In this document: piece by piece, positions 59,883 through 63,111 of the stretch
Position numbering within the stretch: position 1 is the stretch's first letter
How the letters are laid out: each line of letters begins with the position of its first letter
From: Cypionkella sp.
Lineage (GTDB): Bacteria; Pseudomonadota; Alphaproteobacteria; Rhodobacterales; Rhodobacteraceae
DNA: 63,111 nucleotides
Direction: 5' to 3'
Assembly: GCA_023255415.1 (NCBI GenBank)
Contig: JALRIN010000015.1
Coordinates: forward strand, 1 to 63,111
Program-made: the position numbers and the translations under genes
Notes under the pieces: generated by a model
What the model saw: only the letters and a program-made list of their open reading frames with translations
What the model was told of the DNA's origin: nothing
Database searches by the model: none

Positions 59883-61211
59883 ATGGCACGGGCAATGAAA
59901 GTGGCGATCGTGGATGACGAGGCCGATATGCGCGCCTCGATCAGCCAGTGGCTTGCGCTGTCGGGCTTTGACACCGAAACCTTTGCCAGTGCCGAAGAAG
60001 CGCTGAAAACGCTGGGGCCGGATTGGCCGGGGGTTGTGGTCTCGGATATCAAAATGCCGGGCATGGACGGGATGGCGTTTCTGAAACGTCTGATGGGCAT
60101 GGATTCGGGCCTGCCGGTGATCATGATCACCGGCCACGGCGATGTGCCCATGGCGGTCGAAGCGATGCGGATCGGGGCGTATGATTTTCTGGAAAAGCCG
60201 TTTAACCCAGACCGGATGACTGAACTGGCCAAGCGCGCCACCATCGCGCGCCGCCTGACGCTGGACAATCGCGCGCTGCGTAAAGAGCTTTCAGACGGCT
60301 CGGTCTTGATGAAAAAGCTGGTCGGGGCCAGCCCTGCGATGGAGCGGCTGCGCGAAGATATTCTGGACCTGGGCCAAGCCGACAGCCATGTGTTGATTGA
60401 CGGCGAAACCGGCACCGGCAAAACCCTGGTCGCCCATGCGCTGCATGCCGTAGGGCCGCGCGCGTCAAAGAAATTCATCACCGTGTCTTGTGCGGCTTGG
60501 AGCGAAGATCAGCTGGCGGCCAAGCTGTTTGGCCCCTCCGAGGATGGCAATCTGCCGATGATCGAGGATGCACGCGGCGGCACGCTGTGTCTGGAAGACA
60601 TCGAAAGCCTGAGCCATGGTTTGCAATCGCGCTTGCTGACGCTGATCAATGAACAGGGTCTGCCCCCCGAAACGCGGATCATCGCGATCTGCAACGAACA
60701 TGCGCCCGACAAAACGCTGGAAGATGTGCTGCGGCCTGATTTGTTTTACCGCTTGGGCGCGATGACGATCATTTGCCCACCATTGCGCGCGCGGGGCGAA
60801 GACATCCTGACGCTGTTCACCCGGGCGAGCGAGCAATTCGCCGAAGAATATGGCTGCGATGCCCCGCAAGTTACCGCGCAAGAGGCCGCGCAATTGTTGC
60901 AAGCCCCTTGGCCTGGCAATGTGCGCCAGTTGGTCAATATCGCGGAACGCGCGGTGCTGCAAAACCGTCGGGGTTCAGGGTCGATTGCCAGTCTGCTTAT
61001 GGCCGATAACGAAGCTTCTGGCCCGGCGCTGACCACCGAAGGCAAGCCGCTGAAAGATTATGTCGAGGCCTTTGAGCGCATGTTGATCGACAACACCATG
61101 CGCCGCCACAAGGGCAGCATCACGGCGGTGATGGACGAGCTGTGCCTGCCACGCCGCACGCTGAACGAAAAGATGGCGAAATACGCGCTCAGTCGATCGG
61201 ACTATGTTTAA
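59883..61211 (+). CDS. dctD: DctD-like response regulator, GAFTGA absent
   Basis: A 442-residue NtrC-family regulator: receiver domain (phospho-Asp D55 in SDIKMPG), AAA+ domain with Walker A GETGTGKT (174-181), and a Fis-type helix-turn-helix at the C-terminus (about 400-442). The segment where sigma-54 activators carry GAFTGA reads LFGPSEDGNLP (215-225), so that contact loop is missing. The Walker B acidic pair is E238-D239 rather than D-E. It may therefore act on sigma-70 promoters or as a repressor. It pairs with dctB; no dctPQM transporter genes are in view. Confidence 0.88.
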   Translation: MARAMKVAIVDDEADMRASISQWLALSGFDTETFASAEEALKTLGPDWPGVVVSDIKMPGMDGMAFLKRLMGMDSGLPVIMITGHGDVPMAVEAMRIGAYDFLEKPFNPDRMTELAKRATIARRLTLDNRALRKELSDGSVLMKKLVGASPAMERLREDILDLGQADSHVLIDGETGTGKTLVAHALHAVGPRASKKFITVSCAAWSEDQLAAKLFGPSEDGNLPMIEDARGGTLCLEDIESLSHGLQSRLLTLINEQGLPPETRIIAICNEHAPDKTLEDVLRPDLFYRLGAMTIICPPLRARGEDILTLFTRASEQFAEEYGCDAPQVTAQEAAQLLQAPWPGNVRQLVNIAERAVLQNRRGSGSIASLLMADNEASGPALTTEGKPLKDYVEAFERMLIDNTMRRHKGSITAVMDELCLPRRTLNEKMAKYALSRSDYV

Positions 61212-61632
61212 GTCGCGCTGGGGTTGTTTAGACCGCATTCTGCGCAAATCACCCATTGTCAGATGGCCCTGTTTGCCACTAGGGTGAAAGCAGGTCACAT
61301 TTTGTGGCCACGACATTCCCTGCCGCTGTGCTCTGGTGCGCCTTTGCGCGCCGAAAGCAGCGGTTTAAGATCGACTGCAAGGTCGGAGCATTGCCCGTAA
61401 GTGACTGATAAAACAGACATAAACGTGCTTTTTAAGGTGGGCGCCTAAAAGCCGCTCAGACGTGAACCGCGATGATGTGCGCGACATTGGCAATGACTGA
61501 CGAGGGGCGCCCACAGGGCGCTTCCTTGCGTATTGCGTTGCGCGCAGCCGCCCGAACAAGCCGCCCTGACATGTTTTCGCCTCGCTTTGGTCCGCCAATG
61601 CGAAGATTTCCTGCCGGGCGCAATGGATCAAT
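61212..61632 (+). other. Long leader before rne
   Basis: A 421-base gap with no credible gene. It contains AT-rich stretches (TGATAAAACAGACATAAACG near 61406-61426) and short hairpins such as GCGCCC-ACA-GGGCGC (61507-61521). Long structured leaders are typical of rne, whose mRNA is feedback-controlled by RNase E cleavage. I do not see a clear promoter or a terminator for the preceding gene. Confidence 0.55.
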
Positions 61633-63111
61633 ATGTCTAAGAAAATGCTTATCGACGCCACACATGCCGAGGAAACTCGGGTCGTCGTGGTGGACGGAAA
61701 CAAGGTCGAAGAATTCGATTTTGAAACCCTGAACAAACGCCAACTTGCTGGAAACATCTATCTTGCCAAAGTTACCCGGGTGGAGCCTTCGCTTCAGGCG
61801 GCCTTTGTCGATTACGGTGGTAACCGGCACGGATTTTTGGCCTTTGCCGAAATCCATCCTGATTATTACCAGATCCCGACAGCGGATCGTCAGGCCTTGT
61901 TGGAAGAAGAACGTGCGCTGAACCGGGCCGAGGACGAGGAAGACAACCGTCGCTCTAAACCCCGCCCGCAGCGCAACCAGCGCCCGCGTGCCGAGGCGGC
62001 CAAACCCGCACCAACCCTGCACAGCGGCGAAATCAACGGCATGGATGTCGTTGATCTGGACGAAGACAGCGCTGACAGCGCCTTGGTCGAGACCAGCCAA
62101 GCCGAAGCCGTCGTTGAAGCCCCAATCGAAGCTCCAATCGAAGCCGAAGCGCATGACCACTATCACGATCACGATCACGCCCATGACCATGATGACAGCC
62201 ACGGCTCTGGCGAAGAGGGCGATGCGCCCTACCGCTCGATTGATCACGCCTCGGACACCGACGACGAGATTGAATCGATTGCCGAGGAAGATGTTTCGGA
62301 AGAAATCAGCGCGCCACGCAAACCCCGCGTGCGCCGCTATAAGATCCAAGAGGTGATCAAGACCCGCCAGATCATGCTGGTGCAGGTGGTCAAAGAAGAG
62401 CGCGGCAACAAAGGTGCAGCCCTGACGACCTATCTGTCGCTGGCTGGTCGCTACTGCGTGCTGATGCCCAACACCGCCCGCGGCGGCGGCATCAGCCGCA
62501 AGATCACCCAAGCCGCTGACCGCAAGAAACTGAAAGAAATCGCGCAAGAGATCGAAGTGCCAGAAGGCGCAGGTCTGATTATTCGCACCGCAGGTGCCAA
62601 GCGCACCAAGCCCGAAATTCGCCGCGATTACGAATATCTGATGCGGCTTTGGGAACAGATCCGCGAGCTGACGCTCAAGTCGATTGCCCCCGCCGCAATC
62701 TACGAGGAAGGCAATCTGATCAAACGCTCGATCCGCGATCTGCATTCGTCGGAAATCGACGAAATTCTGGTCGAGGGCGAGGCAGGCTATCGCACCGCCA
62801 AAGACTTTATGCGGATGATCATGCCAAGCCACGCGAAAATCGTGCAGCGCTATGACGAGCCGACACCGCTGTTCGCGCGCTATCAGGTCGAAAGCTATCT
62901 GGGCGGGATGTTCAACCCGACCGTGCAGCTGAAATCGGGCGGCTATATCGTGATTGGCATCACCGAAGCTTTGGTTGCCATCGACGTGAACTCGGGTCGT
63001 GCCACCAAAGAAGGCTCGATCGAGGACACTGCGCTGAAGACCAACCTGGAGGCCGCCGAAGAGGTGGCGCGCCAGCTGCGTCTGCGCGATTTGGCGGGTC
63101 TGATCGTGATC
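61633..63111 (+). CDS. rne: Ribonuclease E (3' end beyond window)
   Basis: The first 493 codons of RNase E, open to the window edge. MSKKMLIDATHAEETRVVVV and the S1 domain (about 38-75, resuming near 235) are followed by the RNase H-like and DNase I-like catalytic regions; the catalytic Asp is D451 in LVAIDVNSGR. An acidic insert of about 150 residues (about 85-235) splits the S1 domain, as in other alphaproteobacteria, and contains a His-rich stretch at about 174-190. It degrades mRNA and processes rRNA and small RNAs. Confidence 0.96.
   Translation, partial: MSKKMLIDATHAEETRVVVVDGNKVEEFDFETLNKRQLAGNIYLAKVTRVEPSLQAAFVDYGGNRHGFLAFAEIHPDYYQIPTADRQALLEEERALNRAEDEEDNRRSKPRPQRNQRPRAEAAKPAPTLHSGEINGMDVVDLDEDSADSALVETSQAEAVVEAPIEAPIEAEAHDHYHDHDHAHDHDDSHGSGEEGDAPYRSIDHASDTDDEIESIAEEDVSEEISAPRKPRVRRYKIQEVIKTRQIMLVQVVKEERGNKGAALTTYLSLAGRYCVLMPNTARGGGISRKITQAADRKKLKEIAQEIEVPEGAGLIIRTAGAKRTKPEIRRDYEYLMRLWEQIRELTLKSIAPAAIYEEGNLIKRSIRDLHSSEIDEILVEGEAGYRTAKDFMRMIMPSHAKIVQRYDEPTPLFARYQVESYLGGMFNPTVQLKSGGYIVIGITEALVAIDVNSGRATKEGSIEDTALKTNLEAAEEVARQLRLRDLAGLIVI

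Noticed and set aside
1..63111. tRNA, rRNA, prophage or insertion sequence
   Set aside because: No tRNA-like TPsiC arms in intergenic DNA, no rRNA, integrase or transposase were seen on reading both strands by eye; a dedicated search could still find a short element.

Overview
The window looks like a piece of a Rhodobacterales (Rhodobacteraceae-type) alphaproteobacterial chromosome. The evidence is the gene set: a phaZ/phaC-phaP-phaR polyhydroxybutyrate locus, a DUF1476 ATPase-inhibitor gene beside purC, a DUF1127 gene followed by CCUCCUCCC hairpin RNAs, a complete mraZ-to-ftsZ division cluster with lpxC and bamD, and Bmt/corrinoid-protein/DUF1638 genes. Coding is dense, many starts overlap stops, and base composition is moderately GC-rich. 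I saw no prophage, insertion sequence, CRISPR array, tRNA or rRNA.

Layout. 1-3.7 kb: an odd inverted-repeat and G-rich region, a DUF2177 membrane protein, an ArsC/Spx-like protein, a cold-shock protein and thrS. 3.8-6.2 kb: three tandem alpha/beta hydrolases, the third lacking its serine nucleophile. 6.2-12.7 kb: divergent phaZ and phaC, phasin phaP and repressor phaR, then a LysR regulator, a YjdM/PhnA-like protein and a small secreted EF-hand protein. 12.8-22.3 kb: pyruvate carboxylase, a DHA2-type efflux pump with a divergent MarR regulator, UvrD helicase and a BenE-type transporter. 22.3-25 kb: a small-RNA zone, with a DUF1127 gene (CcaF1-like) followed by ten hairpins that each expose CCUCCUCCC, then mrp, then a long mraZ leader with a terminator hairpin (UpsM-like) and MraZ-box arrays. 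25-44 kb: mraZ-rsmH-ftsL-ftsI-murE-murF-mraY-murD-ftsW-murG-murC-murB-ddl-ftsQ-ftsA-ftsZ. 44-48 kb: lpxC, bamD, recN. 48-56 kb: a GlcD-type FAD oxidase, DUF1638, a tiny membrane protein, a corrinoid protein, a radical SAM protein, Bmt and an MprF-like protein. 56-63 kb: DUF1476, purC-purS-purQ, a dctBD-type two-component pair and the 5' part of rne (RNase E), which runs off the end.

How the parts connect. Perfect CTGC-N3-GCAG PhaR boxes lie in front of phaC/phaZ and phaP (two), and one lies inside the predicted promoter of pyruvate carboxylase. Near-matches lie before phaR and between the DUF1127 gene and mrp. This suggests a PhaR regulon that joins polymer storage to anaplerosis. The most striking element is the tandem hairpin array at 22355-22749 on the minus strand. 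It looks like an expanded CcsR ('cuckoo RNA') locus of five two-hairpin RNAs separated by AU-richer linkers. RNase E, which matures such RNAs in relatives, is encoded at the other end of the window.
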